A DNA stretch of 64,000 nt from Planctomycetaceae bacterium (GTDB lineage Bacteria; Planctomycetota; Planctomycetia; Planctomycetales; Planctomycetaceae): the NCBI GenBank assembly GCA_021732975.1, contig JAKFWC010000003.1, positions 17,414 to 81,413 on the forward strand, written 5' to 3'. A program made the translations under genes and the position numbers. Positions 1-7,107 of the stretch are shown piece after piece. The notes beneath the pieces were generated by a model, which was given only the letters and a program-made list of their open reading frames with translations, made no database searches and was not told the DNA's origin. The stretch's first letter is position 1; each line of letters begins with the position of its first letter.

Positions 1-1
1 G

Positions 2-754
2 TTCATCACCCTGTATCTGCTGGCCCATTTGAAGATGGACCTGATTCACGTCCTCATCCTGTCGATGCTGGCGTGGGTGGGTGGTGCGTGCTGGTCGCAA
101 CGGCTCGGGCGGTGGTCCGATCAATACGGCGCGCGACCGGTGCTCGTGTTCTGTGTGGCGTTCAAGTCGCTCAATATGCTGGCGCTTTTGGTGACGCCGC
201 GCGATCCGAATATTGCATTCTGGGTGCTGGCGCCGGTGTTCATGATCGATCAGGTGCTCAACGCGGGCATTCTCATCGCCAATAACGGCTTCATGATCAA
301 GAACTCGCCGAGCGAAAATCGCACGATGTATATCGCCGCCAGTACCGCCGTGGCCGGGATGGTCGGCGGTGTGACTTCCATTCTTGCCGGGTGGCTGATG
401 ACGAAAATGTCCGGCTGGCATGCGGAGTTCCTCGGCACCACATGGAATCATTTCCATCTGCTGTTCGCCGGGAGCGTGCTGTTACGTTGGGGCGCGTGTA
501 TCGGCGTGCTCTTCATTCGCGAGCCGAAATCGCATGGCACGCACGTGATCTTCTACGAACTCCGGGAGAGCATGACATGGCGCGTGCTCGCGTTTCCGGT
601 GGGTCTGTACCGCAGCTTCGTGAGTGAAGAAGCGGAAGCCGACGCATCGGCGACCGTGTCTGTCGGCAAGGTCACCGCAACGCGCGTTCGGGCACCCCGC
701 TGGTTGCGGACACGATCACGTAAACGGGTCAATAGCGCCAAACGCTCAGTTTAG
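2..754 (+). CDS. MFS transporter, C-terminal part (5' end outside window)
   Basis: The reading frame is open from the first bases of the window, so the gene begins upstream; about 250 residues of the C-terminal half are visible. Several hydrophobic segments alternate with short loops (VLILSMLAWVGGACW, VLVFCVAFKSLNMLALLV, AFWVLAPVFMI, ASTAVAGMVGGVTSILAGWL, HLLFAGSVLLRWGACIGVLF). The loop RLGRWSDQYGARPVLV resembles the conserved cytoplasmic MFS loop with a G-x-x-x-D/G-x-x-G-x-R pattern. This supports an inner-membrane major facilitator; the substrate cannot be read. The tail after the last helix is basic and low in complexity. The TAG stop at 752-754 lies inside the F1 repeat, so the natural C-terminus may have been altered when that repeat arrived. 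Confidence 0.8.
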   Translation, partial: FITLYLLAHLKMDLIHVLILSMLAWVGGACWSQRLGRWSDQYGARPVLVFCVAFKSLNMLALLVTPRDPNIAFWVLAPVFMIDQVLNAGILIANNGFMIKNSPSENRTMYIAASTAVAGMVGGVTSILAGWLMTKMSGWHAEFLGTTWNHFHLLFAGSVLLRWGACIGVLFIREPKSHGTHVIFYELRESMTWRVLAFPVGLYRSFVSEEAEADASATVSVGKVTATRVRAPRWLRTRSRKRVNSAKRSV

Positions 755-842
755 CCGCGACCCGGTAGGGGAGCGCTGCGTGAAGTGGTTGAGACGCGCG
801 GAATGTTCCGCGCAGCGCTCCCCTACCGGGTCGCGGCTAAAC
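749..842. repeat. F1 palindromic repeat, complete inverted pair
   Basis: Two perfect 32-bp inverted arms (749-780 and 811-842) with the core GTTTAGCCGCGACCCG flank a 30-base loop. The left arm contains the stop codon of the preceding MFS gene. The pair lies between convergent genes, so it could fold in either transcript and act as a bidirectional terminator, although no T-run follows. The same family recurs at 47710-47784 (complete), 17228 and 39430 (left halves) and 54335-54352 (degenerate half). Confidence 0.9.
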
Positions 843-852
843 GTTGTTATGG

Positions 853-1470
853 TTATTTCAACGTCTTGATGCGGATATTCCGGAAGTCGATCTGAAACGG
901 TCCCCCCGCGTGGACCTGCAGGCCGAACTTGCCTTTCTGTGGGATGGCGCCATCCGGTTCGGTGTAGTCGATCGTGGTCACACCATTGATCGACAGCGTG
1001 ATGTGCTTGCCCTCGGCGCGGATCACGTAGTCATTCCATTCCTTTTCTTTCAGCGTCTGTTTGATCACCTCAGGTTTGGCCGCGGCCAGAATCTTGTTGC
1101 GGCGTGATTCATCGTACAGGCTGCCCCAATAGCCGGGGCCGATGTCCGCCTGGTAGCCCGTCATCTCCGTGCTGTTTTCCAGGCGTTGTGATCGGAACTG
1201 CACGCCGGAGTTTTCCTTGGGATTTTGGAGCCGCACCTCGAACCGCATTTCAAAGTTGCCGAAGTCCTCTTTCGTGACGAGGAAATGGTTCTGCTTCAAA
1301 CCCGGCGAGCTGCCAGTGATCATGCCGTTGGCGACTTTCCACAAGTCCTCGCGGCCTTCCCAACCGGTGAGATCTTTGCCATTGAAGAGCGGCGTAAAAC
1401 CCTCTTCCGCCGCGTGAACCATCGAAGTCGCCAGGCACATCAAAACCATTCCGATCCAAATCTGTCGCAT
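853..1470 (-). CDS. Secreted DUF1080 (3-keto-disaccharide hydrolase-like) protein
   Basis: A 205-residue protein. The ATG at 1470 is preceded by AGGA and gives a clean signal peptide (residues 1-20, ending VHA); the open frame extends far upstream without a plausible start. The rest is one DUF1080 domain, a concanavalin-like beta-sandwich, opening with FTPLFNGKDLTGW (25-37) and containing the family-typical NSGVQFRS, GYQADIG and WNDYVIRAEG. Members of this domain family are exported sugar-binding or 3-keto-glycoside hydrolysing proteins and are very abundant in Planctomycetota. The exact substrate is not readable. The gene is convergent with the MFS gene, with F1 between them. Confidence 0.88.
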   Translation of the reverse strand: MRQIWIGMVLMCLATSMVHAAEEGFTPLFNGKDLTGWEGREDLWKVANGMITGSSPGLKQNHFLVTKEDFGNFEMRFEVRLQNPKENSGVQFRSQRLENSTEMTGYQADIGPGYWGSLYDESRRNKILAAAKPEVIKQTLKEKEWNDYVIRAEGKHITLSINGVTTIDYTEPDGAIPQKGKFGLQVHAGGPFQIDFRNIRIKTLK

Positions 1471-1565
1471 GGGTGAGCATCCTGTGGAGTGAGGCGAAGA
1501 TTTTTCGTTCGAAGATATCGTGCGAAAGAGAATGCGAATTGCAAAGTGAAGCTGAAAAAATGTCG

Positions 1566-1631
1566 ACGAGCCCGAAGCGCGAGCGCCGGGTCTTCTTCGG
1601 AATACACCCGGCGCTCGCGCTTCGGGCTCGT
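1566..1631. repeat. F2 inverted repeat
   Basis: Perfect 25-bp arms at 1566-1590 and 1607-1631 (core GAGCCCGAAGCGCGAGCG) around a 16-base loop, in the divergent space between the DUF1080 gene and the TPR gene. A related sequence with core CCGGAGCGCGAGCGACGG forms the outer arms of the repeat at 27821-27955. Because it sits between two divergent starts, a terminator role is less natural here. Confidence 0.88.
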
Positions 1632-1728
1632 TCGTGCTAACAGGCTCGTGATTTCTAGCGGTGACTCCGCCGAGTCTGTTAGAATCGGGAGACGATCGCC
1701 CCGTTCCTGTCATGCATTCGAGGACATC

Positions 1729-3171
1729 ATGTCGACCGAAGTGGCCACCGCTGCTCCCGCTGACGATCCGCGTAAACGGCAGATTGCCGCGATGTGCTGG
1801 ACCCGTGGTACCGAAGCCATGGCGAAGGAAACGTGGGACTACGCCATTCAGATGTTCGGCCAATGTGCCCAACTGGTGCCGAGCAACCTCGTTTACCGCC
1901 AGACACTGCGGAACTGCACCTACAAGAAGTACAAAAACAACGGCACCGGTGCGAGCATGTCCGGCATGCGGTTGATGGGCATCCGCAGCAAAATCAAAAA
2001 GGCCCGCGGTGCCAAAAACTGGACCGAAATGGATTTGGCCGCGGAAGAGGGCCTCATCGTCAATCCGTGGGACGGGCAACTCAACGCCGATTTAGGGGAA
2101 GCCGCGCAAAATCTTGGTAACGACGATGTCGCGCTGTATGCGTATGAACTCGCGGTCAAATCGGACGTGAAAAGCAAGGAATTCTGGAAAGGTCTCGCCG
2201 GGGCGCGGGCCAAGAAACATGACTACGTCGGCGCGGGAAATTGCTGGCGGGAAATCTACAAACTCGACCCGCTCGACGGTCAGGCCCGGTCGATGGCCCA
2301 GGCGATGGACTCGCAAGGAGCGATTCACAAGTCCGGAATCGAACATGCTGAGAACACCCGCGAGGTGAAGCAGGGTTACGAAGAATCGGTGAGAGGAAAA
2401 CGCGACGAAGCCGTTGTCGGTCCCGGTGAATCGGCGGAAGCCGACTTGCAGCGTGCGATTCGCAAAGATCCGGCGAACAAAGACAACTACACCAAGCTCG
2501 CCGATTGGTACCGCCGCGAAGGGAAACTGCAGCAGGCGCTCGACTGGTTCACCAAAGGGTTCGAGGTCAGCAGCGACCCGTCCATCAAGGAACAAGCCGA
2601 AGATGTTCAGTTGGACATGCTGCGGAAGAACCTCGATGCGGCGCGACAACAGGCGACGAAAAAGCCGGACGATGCGCACCTCAAAGAAGGCGTCATGGCG
2701 CTGCACAAGGAATTGATGTCGCAGGAAATCGATGTCTACTCCCGCCGCGCGGAACGCTATCCGAAGGATTTGCGGCTGAAGTTTGAGCTGGCGCAGCGGC
2801 TCGTGAAAGTGAAACAGTTCCCGCAAGCGATCAAGCTGCTGCAGCAGGCATCCAGCGATGTCCGCATGGAAGGCCCAGTACTGCTCACGCTGGGGAAAGT
2901 TTTTCTGCAGCAGAATCAGAATCCGCTGGCGCAGCGCCAATTTGAAAAAGCCGTCGTGCGGTTCAGCGCCGCGGACACTCCTGCCGAATTTGTGGAGTGC
3001 CACTACTGGCTCGGTCGGTTGGCGCAGGAAGCAAAGGATCTCGATGCCGCAGAGCGACATTACACGGAAGTGATCGCGGTGGAATTCGATTACAAGGACG
3101 CCCACAAGCGCCTGGAAGAGATCCAGGGCAGTCGCGGCGGCGGAATGATGGAAGGCGTTGACGACCTGTAA
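1729..3171 (+). CDS. TPR-repeat protein
   Basis: A 480-residue protein starting at ATG 1729 with GAGG six bases upstream; the open frame continues further 5' but without a better start. Tetratricopeptide-like helical pairs can be seen along its length: an N-terminal pair (AKETWDYAIQMFGQCAQLVP), a middle set around LYAYELAVKSDVKSKEFW and DNYTKLADWYRREGKLQQAL, and C-terminal units RQFEKAVVRFSAADTPAEFV and LAQEAKDLDAAERHYTEVI. It has no signal peptide or membrane segment, so it is probably a cytoplasmic scaffold. The function is not identifiable. It is followed by a single F3 repeat 12 bases after the stop, then rpsT. Confidence 0.82.
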   Translation: MSTEVATAAPADDPRKRQIAAMCWTRGTEAMAKETWDYAIQMFGQCAQLVPSNLVYRQTLRNCTYKKYKNNGTGASMSGMRLMGIRSKIKKARGAKNWTEMDLAAEEGLIVNPWDGQLNADLGEAAQNLGNDDVALYAYELAVKSDVKSKEFWKGLAGARAKKHDYVGAGNCWREIYKLDPLDGQARSMAQAMDSQGAIHKSGIEHAENTREVKQGYEESVRGKRDEAVVGPGESAEADLQRAIRKDPANKDNYTKLADWYRREGKLQQALDWFTKGFEVSSDPSIKEQAEDVQLDMLRKNLDAARQQATKKPDDAHLKEGVMALHKELMSQEIDVYSRRAERYPKDLRLKFELAQRLVKVKQFPQAIKLLQQASSDVRMEGPVLLTLGKVFLQQNQNPLAQRQFEKAVVRFSAADTPAEFVECHYWLGRLAQEAKDLDAAERHYTEVIAVEFDYKDAHKRLEEIQGSRGGGMMEGVDDL

Positions 3172-3182
3172 AATCGCTCCGC

Positions 3183-3217
3183 AGAAGCCCAGGCATTCTT
3201 ATGCCTGGGTCTCTTGA
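3183..3217. repeat. F3 repeat, single copy
   Basis: A 35-base unit containing the hairpin CCCAGGCAT-TCTT-ATGCCTGGG followed by TCTCTTGAG, starting 12 bases after the TPR stop. It matches the units at 6854-6889 and 61694-61770, all placed just 3' of a gene, so it probably acts as a transcript end or stabilising hairpin. Confidence 0.8.
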
Positions 3218-3405
3218 GAGTTTGGCGTTCTGCCGTAACTCATTACTTTAGATTGAGTTGCGAAAAGAGTGTGCTCCCGCAAAATGTCCTTCCCGCTTCA
3301 CTGGCAGTCCGCGGCTTCAGTCGTTACACTTTTGAATTCCGCAAACCGGCACATGACGGATGTGTCGGCCGGGTTTCCGTTGACCTTCCTGATTGATCAT
3401 CGAAC

Positions 3406-3699
3406 ATGCCGAATACCGCGAACGCGAAACGCTCCCTCCGCAAGATGGAAGTCCGTCGGGAACGGAACAAGTCGCAACGGTCTGCCTTGAAGACAACGAT
3501 CAAGAAGGTCCGCGTCAACGCCGTGGCTTCGAAACTCGATGACGCGAAGACCACGCTGGCCGTCGCGATCAAGAAGCTCGATCAGGCTGCCGACAAGCAC
3601 CTCATCCACAAGAACAAAGCCGCGCGTCTCAAGAGCCGGTTGACGAAGCTCATCAACAAGACGAACGCCGCTCCGGCTGCCGCCACCCCGGCACAATAA
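3406..3699 (+). CDS. rpsT: 30S ribosomal protein S20
   Basis: A 97-residue, strongly basic helical protein with the S20 hallmarks: MPNTANAKRSLRKMEVRRERN at the start, QRSALKTTIKKVR, and KHLIHKNKAARLKSRLTKLIN towards the end. S20 is a primary 16S rRNA-binding protein of the small subunit. Length and layout are normal for the family; the alanine/proline-rich tail (NAAPAAATPAQ) is a variable extension. The gene stands alone, as is common for rpsT, and is closed by a strong terminator 31 bases after the stop. Confidence 0.97.
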   Translation: MPNTANAKRSLRKMEVRRERNKSQRSALKTTIKKVRVNAVASKLDDAKTTLAVAIKKLDQAADKHLIHKNKAARLKSRLTKLINKTNAAPAAATPAQ

Positions 3700-3730
3700 C
3701 GCTGTCGTTTTGCTCCTGAAAAGCATCAAA

Positions 3731-3766
3731 CAGCCCCGCAACGGAATGTTGCGGGGCTGTTTTTCG
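3731..3766 (+). terminator. Rho-independent terminator of rpsT
   Basis: A perfect 12-bp stem (3731-3742 with 3748-3759, core CAGCCCCGCAAC) with a 5-base loop is followed directly by TTTTTC. This is the most classical intrinsic terminator in the window. Confidence 0.93.
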
Positions 3767-3796
3767 TTGCGCTATCCACAGGCAACTGGCAACGGA

Positions 3797-4840
3797 CTAC
3801 GGCCCCTCGTCCTCATCCCACTCGGTGGCGAGGTTTCGGATAAAATCGAGCGCTTCCGCGAGCGCGCGGACCGGGGTTCCGGGCACTCGGCCGGCCCGAT
3901 CCAGCCGCGCCAGCAGAACGGCGTCCTCGAATTCCTCTGACTTCCGTAAGCGTTGTGGACACGTCCCCGTCCGCAGATACTCGGAAGCGACGGGACGGAG
4001 TTCGATCAGTTCGCGCGTCCGATCGGTGATCAACGTCCCCACGGCATCAATTACCGAGAGCACGGGATGCTTGGGATTGATCGCCAGCCCCGCATCATGC
4101 AGCAGGCACGCCAGCAGGAATTCCTCATCGTACGGCCGTTCCTGCAGTCCCAACTCGAAGACCTGCAGGGTGTGGTACAGCGCGTCCCCTTCCGGATGAT
4201 AGTCCGGGTCGAGCGCCACCCGCGCGAGGGGTTCGATCAGCATCTCGAAGACACTGAAGGCATCGGGGTGTTCGTCCGTCGGAATCTCGGGGGCCGCCGA
4301 CGGTGTCGATTGCAGGAGCTCCCGTAGTTGTTCCCGCGACAGTCCGGACGGCGTGTCTCCGCCGCGGCCTTCAATCAAGGTGGGGAAGGGCCGGACAAGC
4401 TGCAATTGCCAGAGGCTCGTATCGCTTGTGTCGGCTGCTGGAACCGTTCGCACTGTTAACCCGGCGGCTTTCAACCGGCCGGAGATCACATCGCGCGGGG
4501 CGAGCACCGTCAGGGCTATCTCGGCCCCCAGCGTGGCGCAGCCATCGAGCACGGCTCCCTGCGCCCGTGGCTGGAAATCGGCAAGCAGATCCATCAATTG
4601 ACCGGCGAAATGCCGCATCTGCCACGCCACTGCGGGGTCGCGCTCCGAGGCCATCACGCCAGAAAGAGCATACATCTGCACCTGCACCTCAGCATTCGAG
4701 GGCATGTCCTCGCGACGAAGTTTACGGCGCTTCAGCCACCGCGCTGCCCGTTTCCGCGCCGCGGTGAAATCGTGCTCTTTGCCTCGAAGCAATAACCGTG
4801 CAGCCTCTGTCGCAATCTGCTGTCGAAGAGACTCATCCAT
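3797..4840 (-). CDS. HD-domain protein (putative phosphohydrolase)
   Basis: A 347-residue protein if begun at ATG 4840; a GTG at 4870 would add ten residues, and neither has a good Shine-Dalgarno sequence. The N-terminus (IATEAARLLLRGKEHDF followed by A-x-K/R-x-A-A) resembles a helical motif seen in several nucleotide-acting proteins. The C-terminal half carries HD-superfamily features: H223 in ALYHTLQVF, the HD doublet H248-D249 in LLHDAG, and later aspartates. This predicts a metal-dependent phosphohydrolase, but no REL, dGTPase or cyclic-di-GMP signature (GYP) is visible. The region between (about 90-190) is unassigned. It is convergent with rpsT. Confidence 0.75.
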   Translation of the reverse strand: MDESLRQQIATEAARLLLRGKEHDFTAARKRAARWLKRRKLRREDMPSNAEVQVQMYALSGVMASERDPAVAWQMRHFAGQLMDLLADFQPRAQGAVLDGCATLGAEIALTVLAPRDVISGRLKAAGLTVRTVPAADTSDTSLWQLQLVRPFPTLIEGRGGDTPSGLSREQLRELLQSTPSAAPEIPTDEHPDAFSVFEMLIEPLARVALDPDYHPEGDALYHTLQVFELGLQERPYDEEFLLACLLHDAGLAINPKHPVLSVIDAVGTLITDRTRELIELRPVASEYLRTGTCPQRLRKSEEFEDAVLLARLDRAGRVPGTPVRALAEALDFIRNLATEWDEDEGP

Positions 4841-5121
4841 GGATCGGAGGCCACGTTCCGGCCCTGTCACTGCGAGAAAGAAGGGGAAATCTCACTCATG
4901 AATTGTAGTTCAACCCACCCCCGTCCCGCAGCGCCGGTCTTGCGATTGCAGCACAACAATCGTTGGTACGCAGACCAATCTGGCTGCGGGCGGCGATGCC
5001 GAATGTCCTGTGGAGTGACATTCGACGATGAGACTGCCACAATTCTTATTCAGATACGACGGAAGTCATTGCGGTTCATGATCCGCAATGAAAGAGGGTT
5101 GCCGATGAGGATTCGTGAATA

Positions 5122-5991
5122 ATGCAAGTGGTGATCACCGCGGTCGGGCCGGACAATCGGGGCCTGGCGGATGGAATCGTGCATCATGTGACGGCGGCCG
5201 GGGCGAACATCTACGAAATCCAGATGTACGACCACGATTCCGAATGTCTCTTTGCGATGCTGCTACGCATCGAATGGCCCGGTGATGCCACGACGATTGC
5301 CGAACTACGTCGGGACATGACGGCGATCGGCGGTGAAAAGCAACTTTCGATCCGTGTTTGGACGCGGGACGAACGGACAGGGCCACCACGACTGGCCATT
5401 TGCACGACTTATCGCCCCGAGCCGGCATTGGCGTTATTGCGCGCCATCCGCGATCGTCGTCTGCATGCCGAGCCGGCGGTGATGATTGGTAATCGCGACA
5501 GTTGCCGGGGTGTGGCGGAGCAGTTCGGCGTCGATTGGCAGGGTGTCGGCGACGCAAAAGGCAACCCCGACAACGCGAGGATGGTGGAGCTCTTCGACGA
5601 GTATCAGGTCGACTATATTATTCTGGCCCGGTACATGCGTGTACTGCCGCCGAGCACCTGTTGGCAATTCGCAGCGAGGATTATCAATCTTCATCACGGA
5701 TTGTTGCCACCGTTTCCCGGGTTTCGTCCGTATGAAGATGCGTATCAGCATCGTATGTTGACCTACGGAGCCACGATCCACTTTATTGTGCCCGAGCTGG
5801 ACGCGGGTAATCAAATTATCCACCAAAACACGTTCACCGTCTTTCCGGGAACGCCGCTTGAGGTCATTAAGCGACAGGGTGAGACGGATAATGAGCCGTC
5901 CTGCCTGGTCGAGGGGGTTCGGCGGGTCGTGGATCGCGAAGTGGAACTCCATTTCCATCGCGTTGTCCGTCGCACGCCGACGTTGCCTTAA
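5122..5991 (+). CDS. purU: Formyltetrahydrofolate deformylase
   Basis: A 289-residue protein of normal PurU length. Residues 1-80 form an ACT domain (VITAVGPDNRGLADGIVHHV). Residues 88-280 form the formyltransferase-like catalytic domain with N189 and H191 in IINLHHGLLPPFPG and D227 in VPELDAGNQII; this Asn-His-Asp set is the catalytic triad of the family. It hydrolyses 10-formyl-THF to formate and THF, balancing the one-carbon pool. The FolD gene at 47.8 kb acts in the same pool but is not linked. The start is ATG 5122 with GAGG 11 bases upstream. Confidence 0.94.
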   Translation: MQVVITAVGPDNRGLADGIVHHVTAAGANIYEIQMYDHDSECLFAMLLRIEWPGDATTIAELRRDMTAIGGEKQLSIRVWTRDERTGPPRLAICTTYRPEPALALLRAIRDRRLHAEPAVMIGNRDSCRGVAEQFGVDWQGVGDAKGNPDNARMVELFDEYQVDYIILARYMRVLPPSTCWQFAARIINLHHGLLPPFPGFRPYEDAYQHRMLTYGATIHFIVPELDAGNQIIHQNTFTVFPGTPLEVIKRQGETDNEPSCLVEGVRRVVDREVELHFHRVVRRTPTLP

Positions 5992-6355
5992 TTCCAGCGT
6001 GGCTTCGCCGGATCATAGGCAATCACCTCATACTGCTGTGCAGGTGACAATCAGGAGCCCTCGTGCGAGCTCACAGATGCGTAAAATGACGTAGTCGCAC
6101 TCTATGCTCGCTGGACGAATGTTGCATTTCGCCGCGGTCTTGTGCCGGAAGTGTCTCAAATCTAGGCACTGCTCGTGATGAGGGGTTTGCTATCGCCATT
6201 GACACGACTGATAGTGTTCACAGCAAGCATTGACACGGACGTATACTGGGTTGTCTATTTTGTGAGAATTATAAAGAAATACTGCCATTCAGCGTGAAAT
6301 GCTCCTGCACTTCGTGTACGCTTCCCGGCTTCACATTCCTCAAGAAAGGGAAAAG
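5992..6355. other. Intergenic region, no gene
   Basis: A 364-base space between purU and the next gene on the same strand. No convincing ORF or RNA gene was seen. Two copies of TTGACACG (6199 and 6230) occur 31 bases apart, with TATACT at 6242, but the spacings do not fit a standard promoter. The real promoter of the downstream gene presumably lies here. Confidence 0.5.
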
Positions 6356-6838
6356 ATGCCAAAGAAGACGACTAAGAAGGTCGCTGTCCGAGTTAATGTT
6401 TCCAAGGCCATTCGCGATGCGCTGGAAACGCTCGGCGTGGATGCTCCGGCTCGTGACGTATCGGACGCCGTCTCGAAGATGTCGCCGGAACATGCGGAAA
6501 AAGTTCGCGCAACGGGCAAACTGTGGGACAACTATGTCTCCATGCAACGCAGCCGGATTCGTGGTGGCGCGAAGCGCCGTCGTGGAGCCGCCGGTTTTGT
6601 GGGAATCGAGGACAACAATGTGACGGTCGCGAATCTGCGCGATTTGATGAAAGTCGCGTCATTGCTCAAGCAACCGAGCGAATTGACGCACCTGTTCTCG
6701 CTGATTTCGAGCCTGGGTTCACCCCGCAAGGTGCAATTGGTCGCGGGCAAACTGGCCGAGCTTCAGGCCCGCTATGAAGACATGAAGAAGATCGATGCCT
6801 TCTTGAGCGATGTCGAAGCGCTCGGCATCCGCCTCTGA
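6356..6838 (+). CDS. Unknown basic protein, 160 residues
   Basis: Starts at ATG 6356 with AAGGGA just upstream. Residues 1-12 are lysine-rich (MPKKTTKKVAVRV). Residues 13-60 are helical with SKAIRDALETLGVDAPARDV. A short arginine/glycine segment (RIRGGAKRRRG) follows near 70, and the C-terminal 80 residues are predicted helical (VANLRDLMKVASLLKQPSELTHLF). I do not recognise the family. The basic head suggests nucleic-acid binding, but this is inference only. It is followed by a F3 unit and a hairpin, so it looks like a single-gene transcript. Confidence 0.7.
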   Translation: MPKKTTKKVAVRVNVSKAIRDALETLGVDAPARDVSDAVSKMSPEHAEKVRATGKLWDNYVSMQRSRIRGGAKRRRGAAGFVGIEDNNVTVANLRDLMKVASLLKQPSELTHLFSLISSLGSPRKVQLVAGKLAELQARYEDMKKIDAFLSDVEALGIRL

Positions 6839-6853
6839 TGACGGTTTCCCACT

Positions 6854-6889
6854 GAAGCCCAGCCCTTTTTATGGTTGGGTCTCTTCGAG
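6854..6889. repeat. F3 repeat, single copy
   Basis: GAAGCCCAGCC-CTTTTTAT-GGTTGGGTCTCTTCGAG, 16 bases after the stop of the preceding gene. It is slightly degenerate in the stem compared with the copies at 3183 and 61694. Confidence 0.75.
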
Positions 6890-6894
6890 AACGA

Positions 6895-6934
6895 CAAAAC
6901 CCCTTGTTGAGCAGTGGCTCTTCGAGGGGTTTTG
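6895..6934. terminator. Hairpin, probable bidirectional terminator
   Basis: A 10-bp stem CAAAACCCCT (6895-6904) pairs with AGGGGTTTTG (6925-6934) across a 20-base loop. The four T residues at the end of the right arm and four A at the start of the left allow termination in both directions. Confidence 0.6.
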
Positions 6935-6986
6935 AATTGGTATTCAGAGTCGGGATCAGATTCCTTGCCATCGGTGAATTGATTGT

Positions 6987-7061
6987 GTGCCACGGCCGTG
7001 TCGGCCGTGCTCTTTTGCAAAAGCGTTTTGCCACTTCGCACGGCCGACACGGCCGTGGCAC
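6987..7061. repeat. F4 inverted repeat
   Basis: Perfect 24-bp arms at 6987-7010 and 7038-7061 (core GTGCCACGGCCGTGTCGGCC); each arm is itself nearly palindromic. It lies between convergent genes. The spacer contains GCCACTTCGCAC, which also occurs inverted in the second copy at 10475-10548. Confidence 0.9.
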
Positions 7062-7107
7062 AAGGACTCGAATACTTCGACGGACTGTTCGGCATCCGAC
7101 GTATAAC

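Noticed and set aside
1489..1728. Upstream extension of the TPR protein frame
   Set aside because: The extra residues are arginine-rich translation of the F2 palindrome; the ATG at 1729 with GAGG is better.
1471..2079. Upstream extension of the DUF1080 frame to 408 residues
   Set aside because: It would bury the signal peptide, read through the F2 repeat and overlap the TPR gene in antisense; the ATG at 1470 with AGGA explains the protein.
6199..6247. Possible sigma-70 promoter from two TTGACA boxes and TATACT
   Set aside because: The spacing between either TTGACA and TATACT (37 or 6 bases) does not fit a promoter, and no matching -10 box lies 16-18 bases after the second TTGACA.
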